The position numbers and the translations under genes are program-made. This document shows, in pieces, positions 8,894 through 17,626 of a stretch of 64,000 bases of DNA (its first letter is position 1; each line of letters starts with the position of its first letter). Origin of the DNA: Sulfobacillus sp. (GTDB lineage Bacteria > Bacillota > Sulfobacillia > Sulfobacillales > Sulfobacillaceae). The stretch is taken from positions 1-64,000 of the forward strand of contig DAHWKJ010000037.1 of NCBI GenBank assembly GCA_027343695.1, read 5' to 3'. The notes beneath the pieces were generated by a model. It worked only from the letters and a program-made list of their open reading frames with translations. It did not search any database and had not been told where the DNA came from.

Positions 8894-9895
8894 TTAGCTC
8901 CACGTCAAGGACTCGTCTCGTGCATGGTGCAGCCATTCGGCAATGACACTTTCAGCGTCTGCCTCGGTTTTAATTTGCGTACATTTTGCTCGGTATTCGG
9001 CCGAGCCGGGAGTTCCCTTCAGATACCATGCTAGCTGCTTTCGCATTTCGGCAATCCCCACGGTTTCTCCTTTAATCTCAACCATCCGCCGCACATGCCA
9101 CGACGCCATTTGGGCCCGTTCTAAGGCCGATGGAGGTAAAAGATGTTCACCGTTTTCCCAGAAATGGGTAATCCGTTGGAAGATCCATGGATCTCCAAAG
9201 GAGGCCCGTCCGATCATCACCCCATCCGCGCCGGTTTCATCCATCATGCGCCTGGCGTCCTCCGGTGTATGCACGTCTCCATTCCCGATCACAGGAATCG
9301 ATACCCGCTCTTTCACCGATCGAATATATTCCCATCGGGCGGGTCTCATATACTGGTCATCTCGAGTCCGGGCATGGAGTCCAATAGCTTTTGCCCCAAC
9401 CCGCTCAAACGCCTCGGCTAATGTTGGTGCCGTAATCGACTGGTGGTCCCAGCCCGCCCGCATCTTAACCGTCACTGGAACCTTAACAGCATTCACGACA
9501 GCTTCCACGACTTTAACGGCCGTATCATAATCATTCAACAGTGCGGACCCATCGCCATTTTTCACCACTTTGGATACCGGACAACCCATATTAATATCAA
9601 TCAAATCTGCCCCATAGGAGGCTGCTTCCACCGCTGCCGCCGCCATGATTTCCGGGTCCGATCCCGCTATCTGAATGCCTACTGGGGTTTCACCAGGATC
9701 CAACTCCATCAACCAGTAGCTCTTGGCGCTCTTATGCAATAACGCGTTGGCATTAACCATTTCGGTGACGCAAAGACTCGCCCCTTGCTTACGCGCCAAA
9801 GCGCGAAACGCACGATTGGAGACACCGGCCATTGGAGCCAACATGAGGGGCGGATCAATCGTAATCGTGTCTATCTGCAAAGAGCTCACCCCCAT
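8894..9895 (-). CDS. dusB: tRNA-dihydrouridine synthase (DusB type)
   Basis: A 333-residue FMN-dependent enzyme reducing specific uridines of tRNA with NADPH. The N-terminal TIM barrel shows the FMN-site LAPMAGVSNRAFR, the active-site Cys in DINMGCPVSKVVKNGDGSAL, VTVKMRAGWD, and GADGVMIGRASFGDPWIF; the C-terminal helical domain holds ...MRKQLAWYLKG. Length is normal. It lies 16 nt downstream of the DUF4129 membrane protein gene and 17 nt upstream of the HTH gene, all on the minus strand. Confidence 0.95.
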   Translation of the reverse strand: MGVSSLQIDTITIDPPLMLAPMAGVSNRAFRALARKQGASLCVTEMVNANALLHKSAKSYWLMELDPGETPVGIQIAGSDPEIMAAAAVEAASYGADLIDINMGCPVSKVVKNGDGSALLNDYDTAVKVVEAVVNAVKVPVTVKMRAGWDHQSITAPTLAEAFERVGAKAIGLHARTRDDQYMRPARWEYIRSVKERVSIPVIGNGDVHTPEDARRMMDETGADGVMIGRASFGDPWIFQRITHFWENGEHLLPPSALERAQMASWHVRRMVEIKGETVGIAEMRKQLAWYLKGTPGSAEYRAKCTQIKTEADAESVIAEWLHHARDESLTWS

Positions 9896-9911
9896 TTCAA
9901 AAAGTGTTCAC

Positions 9912-10994
9912 CTATTCTATCACATTTTGTTGGGCCCAATTCTTTTCAACCTCTTTGGCGAGCGCTTCGGTATCCGCGCTACTCCCATATCGAACCTCCT
10001 CGTAGGCCGTAACGGCATAGAACACAGTGCCGTACACGCGCTGTGCCCACTGGCGTAACGTCTCACCAGGATGTCGCGCTTGGGGTTTGCCTCGTAATTT
10101 TCGCAAACGACGACGGACGAGTTGGCGGACCGGGGTCAAGAGCGGGCTTCGAAACAGTGAAGACAAAGACTCAAGATCCGCCAAATGCTCGCGGATGATA
10201 AAGGACTCCTCTTCGTCTGTCCCATCGTGTTCTGTCTCGGCTTGACGGAGTAACCGCCAGAGAACCCAAATGAGGCCAATCACGACAATCGCTAACAGAA
10301 TCCCTACGATGACAGGTTCGGTATGATTCACTACGTGAAGGGCCCGAGGTAGGTGTCCCCGGCCGGGTTGAGTCGTGGTCTTATGATGGTGGGGATGAAC
10401 ATGAAGCAACGGTACCAAACTCACCAGAGCCGCGGCCACTCTGCCCACCGTGTTTTGTACAATCCAGACCCACGGGATGAGCCACAAGATTCCCGCAACG
10501 GCCGCGGCCATGAGTAGCGCCACCAAGCCCGTAAGGCCTGCAACCACCCCATGCAGTCGAGTCGCCCTACCCTCTCGAGGAGACTTTAAAGCTAACGCGA
10601 AGAGACCCATCGCCAAGATCGCCCACGGTGTCCACCAAAAGCTCCCCCGGTACACCGCTTCGGCAATCGCAATGACTAGGGCCCACATCAAGGTCCTCTG
10701 CGGCGGTTGCACGGCGGCAACGAATCCCCATAAGACCCCTAACACCACTAAGGCAATCGTCAATACGTCCGGCAACGCCCCGTATCCCACCAGAGACAAG
10801 ATCCCTGTGATGACCATCGATACCCATAGCGGACATCGGCGCAGCCGGTGAAACAAGTACCCAATGGCCACCAGAATCGCCACGACGAGCCACCCCCGGG
10901 GCACTGCCAGGGCTACCAAGACGATCATCCACAGGAGGTCCAAAGCCCATGCCGCAACATCCGCGGCCTGGATATGGATCCGCATGTCACGCAT
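9912..10994 (-). CDS. Multi-pass membrane protein with DUF4129-like C-terminus
   Basis: A 360-residue protein with about seven hydrophobic segments in the first 190 residues, a His-rich loop (HVHPHHHK), a further TM helix at about 222-245 and a cytoplasmic tail with RQLVRRRLRKLRG, GETLRQWAQRV and AVTAYEEVRYG, the pattern of DUF4129. It overlaps the DUF58 gene by 8 nt and completes a MoxR-DUF58-DUF4129 operon. In many bacteria this module ends in a transglutaminase-like protein with the DUF4129 tail; here I do not see the Cys-His-Asp transglutaminase core, only the membrane part and tail. Confidence 0.75.
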   Translation of the reverse strand: MRDMRIHIQAADVAAWALDLLWMIVLVALAVPRGWLVVAILVAIGYLFHRLRRCPLWVSMVITGILSLVGYGALPDVLTIALVVLGVLWGFVAAVQPPQRTLMWALVIAIAEAVYRGSFWWTPWAILAMGLFALALKSPREGRATRLHGVVAGLTGLVALLMAAAVAGILWLIPWVWIVQNTVGRVAAALVSLVPLLHVHPHHHKTTTQPGRGHLPRALHVVNHTEPVIVGILLAIVVIGLIWVLWRLLRQAETEHDGTDEEESFIIREHLADLESLSSLFRSPLLTPVRQLVRRRLRKLRGKPQARHPGETLRQWAQRVYGTVFYAVTAYEEVRYGSSADTEALAKEVEKNWAQQNVIE

Positions 10995-12210
10995 GGAGTA
11001 CCTTCCCTTCTCGCCAAGTCAATAAATCCGGATAGGCGACCTTTGCCGCATCACCGAGATCCCCATTGGTCATAATCATCACCCGAATCCCGCGATGCCG
11101 GAGTTGCGCTAAAATCGGCTCGATCGCGTCTTCCCATCGGGCAATGACCAAAACGACTACCGAGGACGGTGTCAGTCGACGCATCAAGTCGCTCATGCGT
11201 TGCACGATAAGTTGGCGAATGGACCCTGACGGTTGCACCCAGCTTAGGGCTGTTAGATATTCGGCCAAGGACTCCGGACTGTGACTCGGCCGATGCGAGT
11301 AGCCGTAGGGATATCCGGGCAAAGAACCACTCATGGTCAACCCCACATCAACGCCCTCGATCATGGCCGCTTCGACCACTGAGGCAGCCAGACTAATCAC
11401 GCCTTCTAACAGGACGACATCAATGCCCATCCAATGCTCTTGATTGGTGAGGGGATGCAACACCACTTCGATATGCCGATCTTGGACCGTTTCGAGTTCT
11501 TTAACCATCAGTGAGCCCGTCCGAGCCGAGGCATAGGGATGAATCTGCCGTACCGGATCCCCCACCACGTAGGGTCGAATGCCCTTCACCTTATAGGGCT
11601 CGGGATAATCCCAGGGATGCCCCTTTAAGCTCCCTTCGAGGAGGGTTCGCGTCACGAATTTCTTTTCCATCGGATATCGTTTAGGCCAAACCGTTAGATA
11701 CATCTGTTCGGGCATGTCGCGATAAAGTCGCGTGAAGCCAAAAATATCCCCAAACCATAGTGCCGCCGGACCCACCATCCAGCGTCCTCTCGCATTACCC
11801 GTCAACTGATACTGGACCCGTACTCGCTCATTGGCGCCGACATGAAGGTGTCCCGAAAGGATTTGACGATGGGTCGGTGCATTCAGGACTACTCGTCCTG
11901 GCCCCTTGACCGACACCGCTTGCGGTAGGCTATTCTCCCACGATACATGCGTTATCGGCCACGGCATCCGGTTTTCCACGACCATTTCCGCCATAACGGT
12001 TTCTCCAATTTCGATGACACGATGTGCCACGGAATGGTCCACCCCGATAAAGGTCAAGGTGCGACTGGTCATCCACTCCACGGCGGCTAACAACACAATA
12101 AGAAATATCCCAAGCAGAACCAACAAGAAGTCTCCAACAATAATCCCAGCCAAAAAAATCAGGATCGCCAACACCGACAACCCCGTGCTTTTCCACAATT
12201 GAGACGTCAT
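10987..12210 (-). CDS. DUF58 family protein
   Basis: A 407-residue protein: two adjacent hydrophobic segments at about 10-45, a beta-rich middle (about 60-170) and the DUF58 signature, IRPYVVGDPVRQIHPYASARTG, at about 212-233, leading into a VWA-like fold (EVVLHPLTN... VVVLVIARW). It overlaps moxR by 4 nt (ATGA) and the downstream membrane gene by 8 nt. DUF58 proteins are partners of MoxR ATPases in envelope-associated complexes of poorly known function. Confidence 0.88.
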   Translation of the reverse strand: MTSQLWKSTGLSVLAILIFLAGIIVGDFLLVLLGIFLIVLLAAVEWMTSRTLTFIGVDHSVAHRVIEIGETVMAEMVVENRMPWPITHVSWENSLPQAVSVKGPGRVVLNAPTHRQILSGHLHVGANERVRVQYQLTGNARGRWMVGPAALWFGDIFGFTRLYRDMPEQMYLTVWPKRYPMEKKFVTRTLLEGSLKGHPWDYPEPYKVKGIRPYVVGDPVRQIHPYASARTGSLMVKELETVQDRHIEVVLHPLTNQEHWMGIDVVLLEGVISLAASVVEAAMIEGVDVGLTMSGSLPGYPYGYSHRPSHSPESLAEYLTALSWVQPSGSIRQLIVQRMSDLMRRLTPSSVVVLVIARWEDAIEPILAQLRHRGIRVMIMTNGDLGDAAKVAYPDLLTWREGKVLHA

Positions 12211-13178
12211 CGCGTGGCCTCAACCGGCACTGGAATCCGTGCCAATATGCTTTGCACGACATGCTGGGATCGTTCGCCTCCCACCGACGCCTCAGCACCC
12301 AGCACCATACGATGGGCCAATAAAGGCTCAGCGAGGGCCTGGACATCATCCGGAATCACGTACTCGCGCCCTTGAATCAAGGCATAGGCGCGGACCGCTC
12401 GTGCATATTGCACTGCGGCTCGAGGTGAAGCCCCTAATCGGATTAAGGGGTCCTTCCTAGTCGCCCGGACAATACTGACCAAATAACCCAACACCGCCTC
12501 GTCTAATCGCACCTGATCTACGCGGCTCATAAGCCGTTGAATGGTCTGCCCGTCCCACAACGCCTCGATCTGGTTGAGATTGTCCCGTTGGCTAAAACGA
12601 CGTACCAGTGCGCGTTCTTCCGCCTCATCGGGATAGCCTAAGCCAAAAGACAATAGAAAGCGATCCAGTTGCGCTTCCGGTAGTGGGAAGGTCCCTTCCA
12701 TTTCTATAGGATTTTCCGTGGCCATCACTAAAAAGGGTTCGGGGATCGGATGGGTCTGCCCATCCGCCGACACCTGCCGTTCCTCCATACTTTCCAGTAA
12801 GGCAGCCTGAGTCCGCGGTGTCGATCGGTTAATTTCATCGAACAAAACAATATGGTGAAAAATCGGCCCGGGACGAAATCGCAAGGTTCCCGACTGGGGA
12901 TCGTAAATTGGACCCCCGGTGACCTCACTCGGTAATAAGTCAGGCGTTCCTTGAATGCGGGCAAACGACATCCCTAAGAGCCGAGACATGACTTTGGCTA
13001 ACCGCGTCTTGGCCACCCCGGGGACGTCATTCAATAGCACGTGGCCCCCTGCCAACAGTGCCACCAGTGTCCATTGTGCTTGGTCACGCTTGCCGGTGAC
13101 CCACTCTTCAACCTGGTCCAGTATCGCGGAAATTGCTGCGCGATCACGGTCCTGCCTTAAGGCATCTTCTTCATGCAT
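12207..13178 (-). CDS. MoxR-family AAA+ ATPase
   Basis: A 323-residue chaperone-like ATPase. It has a Walker A variant GVAKTRLAKVMSRLL (about 54-68), a Walker B LFDEINRS followed by TPRTQAALLESMEERQV, sensor 1 in VMATENPIEMEGTFPLPEAQ, arginine finger region DRFL, and the C-terminal lid with GASPRAAVQYARAVRAYAL. It is first gene of the moxR-DUF58-DUF4129 operon. The family is thought to assemble or activate VWA-type partner proteins; the target here is presumably the DUF58 protein. Confidence 0.93.
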   Translation of the reverse strand: MHEEDALRQDRDRAAISAILDQVEEWVTGKRDQAQWTLVALLAGGHVLLNDVPGVAKTRLAKVMSRLLGMSFARIQGTPDLLPSEVTGGPIYDPQSGTLRFRPGPIFHHIVLFDEINRSTPRTQAALLESMEERQVSADGQTHPIPEPFLVMATENPIEMEGTFPLPEAQLDRFLLSFGLGYPDEAEERALVRRFSQRDNLNQIEALWDGQTIQRLMSRVDQVRLDEAVLGYLVSIVRATRKDPLIRLGASPRAAVQYARAVRAYALIQGREYVIPDDVQALAEPLLAHRMVLGAEASVGGERSQHVVQSILARIPVPVEATR

Positions 13179-13236
13179 GATTTAGCTCCCTGATCCATAT
13201 TTTCATCCTATGAGGCTTAACGGGGCATGACAGGGG

Positions 13237-14511
13237 TCATCCTGGAATGCGAGGCGCATCTCGACCGGCTCGTATCGCATCCGGAGCGATGGGCCCCCAG
13301 GTCCACCCCACCCAGTTGTCATCCGTAGTGGATTTCCACCGTTCATAATTTTCAAGACTGACCAGGGCCCGGCCCGGATTGCATTTAAGATACGGAACCA
13401 GACTCCAAGCATCCCGATACGATACGAAACGCTCAAGCCACCGCGCGACCCTCTCAGGCTCCCCCGATTCGAGCCATAACCAAGCATCGGCCACTGCCAA
13501 CGCCTCTTGGGTCCTTGCCCAGTGGTTCACGAAGACTTCGATTTCCCTGAACCGCCGATCCGAATCCGCCATCAGCAGTTCAGCGGCCCGACGTAGTCCC
13601 GCTTCCATCCACATCGGCTCGGCGATCGCCCAGGATAACGGCTCAAGATCCGATGCCTTTTGTTTCCACTCTGTCAAAACCCAATTCATTACCAATGCGG
13701 TGCTAGCCGTCGGACCGTAATAGACGGTCCCTAATCCCAAAGGGTTCCACCGGGCATAACTCCTGGATCGAAGCCACCCACTGGATTGGGTTTGGCAGCG
13801 CGAGTGAAAACGCAATCCATTGGCAAGCTCCCGTCCTCCGGAAGCCATCCGGAAGTGCTCCCCCGGCGGGACATCAAACTGGTTGCGTCGTTGCCGCCAA
13901 CTCATCACGTCCACATGGGCGCTTGCAATCCACGGCACGACCGTTACTGTCCCATAAGAATGATTCTTGGCGGTCTCGACATAAGCATGAATGGCCAATT
14001 TGGCCTGGTCTTCGGCCACAGCCCACCGTAGGGCGTCCATCCCCGGTGGGACCGGCATCACACATGCTCCGCGCAGCAGGCCGTGCGCCTCTCTAGATAA
14101 TTCGATGGTCGTCCAAAAATCTCCTGCCACCATCCCTGCAATTGACTTCAGCCAATCCGGTAGGCTTTTCAATGCTTTGAAAAAGGCTACATAATCCCCA
14201 ATCATCCATAGAACTTCCAGGTTATGGCGGGCATGACTTAACGGAGCATCGGATCGCCTCCACACCTCACCGCGCAATCTCCCCGCCGCCAGCCGCGCAT
14301 AACGTCCCCAGCTATCTGCCTCGACCAATTCCGCCAGCAATCCCGCCTCGGCCGCCAGCGACAGCCAACTCCGCATCTCCCGTTGAAAAGCGGCCTCACT
14401 CCACTCCGGCCATTGTCCACCAGATCCTTCGCGATGCCACCATATGGCAGACCCCGGGTATCGATCCTCGATGAGATGCCAAAAATGCTCGGCTAGTTGA
14501 TGCAGTTGCAT
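13237..14511 (-). CDS. Protein of unknown function, 424 aa, tryptophan-rich
   Basis: A 424-residue protein that I do not recognise. It has no signal peptide or membrane helix and is unusually rich in tryptophan throughout (for example SAIWWHREGSGG, YERWKSTTDDNWVGWTWG). The middle contains AHGLLRGACVMPVPPGMDA and VTVVPWIASAHVDVMSW. The helical, Trp-rich pattern could be a repeat or solenoid fold. The ATG follows a run of AGGGGGGTGA. It sits 58 nt upstream of moxR and 71 nt downstream of coaX on the same strand, so it may be part of the MoxR operon. The long frame, ribosome-binding site and placement support a real gene. Confidence 0.7.
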   Translation of the reverse strand: MQLHQLAEHFWHLIEDRYPGSAIWWHREGSGGQWPEWSEAAFQREMRSWLSLAAEAGLLAELVEADSWGRYARLAAGRLRGEVWRRSDAPLSHARHNLEVLWMIGDYVAFFKALKSLPDWLKSIAGMVAGDFWTTIELSREAHGLLRGACVMPVPPGMDALRWAVAEDQAKLAIHAYVETAKNHSYGTVTVVPWIASAHVDVMSWRQRRNQFDVPPGEHFRMASGGRELANGLRFHSRCQTQSSGWLRSRSYARWNPLGLGTVYYGPTASTALVMNWVLTEWKQKASDLEPLSWAIAEPMWMEAGLRRAAELLMADSDRRFREIEVFVNHWARTQEALAVADAWLWLESGEPERVARWLERFVSYRDAWSLVPYLKCNPGRALVSLENYERWKSTTDDNWVGWTWGPIAPDAIRAGRDAPRIPG

Positions 14512-14582
14512 CCGGCGTCACCCCCCCTGTATCCTATGCATCCTCAGGGCAACCGTCTCAGAGTTCGGTGATCCGCCTCCCC

Positions 14583-15344
14583 TTACATGGAATAATCGGC
14601 TGCATGGCGAAGTCCTTCGAGGGTCAACATGGGTTCCAATTGGGTTGCAAACTTCAATTGAGATTGGATCCGCCGCGCCCAACCGCCGGTCAAGATAACG
14701 GGTGCTTGGTGACCCAACATCTGCCACGTGCGTAATACCAGTTCATTGACCATGCCAATAAACCCGTGTCCTACGCCAATCATAATGGCTTGTTGGGTCG
14801 ACTGACCAATCAAAAGATCGGGAATGTTAGGGGGAATTAACGGCAATCGGGCGGTGCCTTCCGCGAGCGCATTCGCTAAGAAGTGGGGCCCGGGCGCAAT
14901 ACTTCCGCCTAAGAAGACCCCTGGCCGACACACCGCATCAATCGTGGCGGTCGTGCCGACATCGACCACGACCACGTTATCATGCACCTTATGCCACGCA
15001 GCCAGGGCATTGACAAAGCGGTCTGCTCCAAGGCTTTCTGGGGGTTGATAGGCCACATCCAGCCCGTAGCCCGGTGGCACCACTTCGAGCGGCACCGACC
15101 GTGATAAGGTTTCGGCCACCCGTGTAAATGCCGGCGTTAATAAGGGCACCACGGATGCAATCACGGTCCGGTCCACCAGATCGACACCCGCTTCTTCCAT
15201 GAAGCCCCTTAAGAATTGGCGGTATTCATCGGCGGTACGCTTGACGTCTGTAGACATCCGCCATTCATGGCGCCAATCTCCGTCTTGATACAAACCAATT
15301 TTTATATGGGTATTCCCGACGTCAATGGCCAACAGTTGTTTCAC
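14583..15344 (-). CDS. coaX: Type III pantothenate kinase
   Basis: A 253-residue enzyme for the first committed step of coenzyme A synthesis (pantothenate to 4'-phosphopantothenate). The ASKHA-fold motifs are LAIDVGNTHIKIGLY at the N-terminus, the ESLGADRFVNALAAW pantothenate/metal region (about 102-116) and VVDVGTTATIDAV (about 125-137), then GGSIAPGPHFLANAL. The start is GTG after GAGGAGGATTCCACC. It is divergent from the peroxiredoxin gene and heads the minus-strand block running to 3572. Confidence 0.95.
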   Translation of the reverse strand: MKQLLAIDVGNTHIKIGLYQDGDWRHEWRMSTDVKRTADEYRQFLRGFMEEAGVDLVDRTVIASVVPLLTPAFTRVAETLSRSVPLEVVPPGYGLDVAYQPPESLGADRFVNALAAWHKVHDNVVVVDVGTTATIDAVCRPGVFLGGSIAPGPHFLANALAEGTARLPLIPPNIPDLLIGQSTQQAIMIGVGHGFIGMVNELVLRTWQMLGHQAPVILTGGWARRIQSQLKFATQLEPMLTLEGLRHAADYSM

Positions 15345-15489
15345 GGTGGAATCCTCCTCAAACGTGCAAATCCTTCCTTATGCTAGCACAATCCTCGACA
15401 GGGTAAAGGATTCGGTCAGTATTGCGAACCGGGCTCCCATTCGTGACCTATGCAGTTGCCGCATAGCCTCGTTATCTGGTGGGATTTAT

Positions 15490-15528
15490 TGGTATACTGG
15501 CGTTATTGTGTCGGAACATCCGCGACAC
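15490..15528 (+). promoter_or_regulatory. Extended -10 promoter and palindrome upstream of the peroxiredoxin gene
   Basis: TGGTATACT (15490-15498) is an extended -10 element. Ten bases after it, GTGTCG (15508-15513) and CGACAC (15523-15528) form a 6-bp inverted repeat separated by 9 nt, overlapping the expected transcription start. Its placement suits an operator for a redox- or metal-responsive repressor, which is inference. The ribosome-binding site GGAGG lies at about 15546-15552. Confidence 0.45.
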
Positions 15529-15558
15529 CAAAAATATAGCGAGGTAGGAGGATTTATC

Positions 15559-16209
15559 ATGTCCGACGAGATCGTGCGTGCTTTGCCGCGAATAAATGAA
15601 TCCGCGCCTGACTTTACCGCCGATACGACCCATGGTCCCATCACGCTCTCTCAATTACAGGGAAAATGGGTGATGTTATTCTCGCATCCGGCCGATTTCA
15701 CCCCTGTCTGCACCACAGAGTTTGTAGCGTTCGCCGAGGCCCACCAAGAATTTGAAAAACGCAACGTTCAACTTCTAGGGCTATCCGTCGACTCCGTCCC
15801 CTCGCACTTGGCATGGGTCCACGCAATCCAACAAGAACTGGGTGTCCACATCCCGTTCCCCGTGATTGCCGACCTCAAGATGCAGGTGGCTCAACTCTAC
15901 GGAATGATACACCCTAGTGATAGCTCGACCGCCACGGTGCGCAGTGTCTTCTTTATCGATGACAAGGGCGTCATTCGCGCGATGATCTATTACCCCTTAT
16001 CCTTAGGTCGAAGTGTTCCCGAACTTTTACGAGTCATTGACGCTCTACAGTTCAATGCCCATGAGAAACTTGCCACCCCCGCCAATTGGCAGCCGGGACG
16101 ACCCGCTGTTTACCCGGCGCCAACCACACAAGCTGCCGTCGAGCAACGGGTCAAAGAAGACACCGGAAAGCCCAATCTTAAAGCTTGGTGGCTTAAGACC
16201 ACCGATTAA
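15559..16209 (+). CDS. 1-Cys peroxiredoxin (Prx6-like)
   Basis: A 216-residue thiol peroxidase that reduces hydrogen peroxide and alkyl hydroperoxides. The peroxidatic cysteine is C51 in the motif FTPVCTTEF; no other cysteine occurs in the protein, so it is a true 1-Cys type needing an external thiol. Length and the C-terminal PANWQPGRPAV block fit the Prx6/AhpC-TSA branch. The frame is open from 15325, but the ATG at 15559 has the ribosome-binding site TAGGAGGATTT and starts the conserved sequence. It has its own extended -10 promoter and lies alone between coaX (divergent) and moeA. Confidence 0.94.
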   Translation: MSDEIVRALPRINESAPDFTADTTHGPITLSQLQGKWVMLFSHPADFTPVCTTEFVAFAEAHQEFEKRNVQLLGLSVDSVPSHLAWVHAIQQELGVHIPFPVIADLKMQVAQLYGMIHPSDSSTATVRSVFFIDDKGVIRAMIYYPLSLGRSVPELLRVIDALQFNAHEKLATPANWQPGRPAVYPAPTTQAAVEQRVKEDTGKPNLKAWWLKTTD

Positions 16210-16233
16210 CAGAAGGCTTCTCCCTGTGATCAC

Positions 16234-16280
16234 AACCGATGGCGTGCCCACCCGATTTTGAGGTCGGCGCGCCATCGGTT
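16234..16280. terminator. Strong inverted repeat between peroxiredoxin and moeA
   Basis: AACCGATGGCG (16234-16244) and CGCCATCGGTT (16270-16280) form a perfect 11-bp stem around a 25-nt loop, 24 nt after the peroxiredoxin stop. No T-run follows, so it is either a weak or rho-aided terminator or an mRNA-stabilising hairpin. Confidence 0.5.
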
Positions 16281-16341
16281 ACTGCGTTTCCATCGAGTCT
16301 GTTATAATTCCTATAAAATCTTAGGATCACGAGGCAACCCC

Positions 16342-17562
16342 ATGATTACAGTAGAAGAAGCCCAGACTCGCATCATAGAAAGTTTAGCGGCCCACCTTCC
16401 GTCCACCGAAACCTTATCCCTCGCTGACGTGTTGGATCGTGTATTAGCTGAATCCATCTGTTCGGACCTGGACATCCCTCCCTTCGATAATAGCGCCATG
16501 GACGGATATGCGGTACGGAGCGATGTCTTCGCATCGCGGACGGCAGAGTACCCGATTCGACTCAAGGTTGTCGGTACCAGTGCCGCAGGGCACCCGATTT
16601 CCGCTCGGGGTATTAGCCCTGTGCAATGCTATCGGATTATGACTGGTGCCCCGGTCCCCGAGGATGCGGACGCGGTCGTTCAAAGCGAATGGACCCAGTT
16701 GGATCCGGAAGAAAAAGACGTGATCTGGGTATCGCGTCCAGTTCCCAAGGGCCTTAACATCCGACGGCAGGGGAGTGATATCTCAAACGGCTCCGCCGTT
16801 CTGGCACCGGGAACCCGAATCACTCCGGCAATTATTGGCATATTGGCCACACTCGGCAAGAGTCGCGTTACGGTATACCAAAAACCCCTGGTCGCCATTA
16901 TATCGACCGGCGATGAACTTATCGATCCCGACCAAACCCCGATGCCCGGTCAGATTCGCAACTCAAATGCCTACGCGCTTCATGCGGCAGTATGCAAAGC
17001 CGGAGGACATCCCATCATCATTCCACACGCTCCAGACCATCTTGCAACCATTATTGCGAGATTAGACCAGGCCTCTCAATATGATCTGATATTAAGTTCC
17101 GGCGGGGTCTCGGTCGGCGACTTCGATTTTGTCAAACAAGCCTTAGATGCGAACGGTACCCAAGCCTTCTGGCGGGTAAATATGAAACCCGGAAAACCGG
17201 TAACGTTTGGACATTATCGACATACCGCCATCTTCGGTTTGCCGGGTAATCCAGTGTCTGCGCTCGTCACATTTGAATTATTTGTTCGACCATTTATTCG
17301 CCAATGGCAAGGCGATACCCAATGGGCCCGCATGGTGGTCCCGTTACCGCTCCTCGACGACTTCGAAGAAATCAGTGACCGACGCCACTATGTACGATGT
17401 CAAATTCGGACTCAAGACGGGGTGGTTGGGGTTACCGCCAACCCTGATCAAGGTTCGGCAATCCAAACTTCGTGGCTAGCCGCCGGGGGATTGATGGTCA
17501 TCCCCGAAAACCAAGGACCGTGGAAAAAGGGCTCTCTTGTCCCTGTGATGCTCCTCCACTAA
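16342..17562 (+). CDS. moeA: Molybdopterin molybdenumtransferase MoeA
   Basis: A 406-residue enzyme inserting molybdenum into adenylylated molybdopterin. Motifs seen: DIPPFDNSAMDGYAVR near the N-terminus (family signature), IMTGAPVPEDADAVV, VAIISTGDELIDP with GQIRNSNAYAL (MoCF_biosynth domain), SSGGVSVGDFDFVKQAL and VNMKPGKPVTFG / FGLPGNPVSALV. The ATG at 16342 starts the conserved sequence (MITVEEAQTRI); a frame extending upstream to 16258 lacks a ribosome-binding site and crosses the hairpin. No other molybdenum cofactor gene is in the window. Confidence 0.94.
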   Translation: MITVEEAQTRIIESLAAHLPSTETLSLADVLDRVLAESICSDLDIPPFDNSAMDGYAVRSDVFASRTAEYPIRLKVVGTSAAGHPISARGISPVQCYRIMTGAPVPEDADAVVQSEWTQLDPEEKDVIWVSRPVPKGLNIRRQGSDISNGSAVLAPGTRITPAIIGILATLGKSRVTVYQKPLVAIISTGDELIDPDQTPMPGQIRNSNAYALHAAVCKAGGHPIIIPHAPDHLATIIARLDQASQYDLILSSGGVSVGDFDFVKQALDANGTQAFWRVNMKPGKPVTFGHYRHTAIFGLPGNPVSALVTFELFVRPFIRQWQGDTQWARMVVPLPLLDDFEEISDRRHYVRCQIRTQDGVVGVTANPDQGSAIQTSWLAAGGLMVIPENQGPWKKGSLVPVMLLH

Positions 17563-17626
17563 ACCGTCGAATCTCGAGATCCGTTATACTACCCATAGAC
17601 CCGTAGTCAAGAAGGAGGTTAGGATA

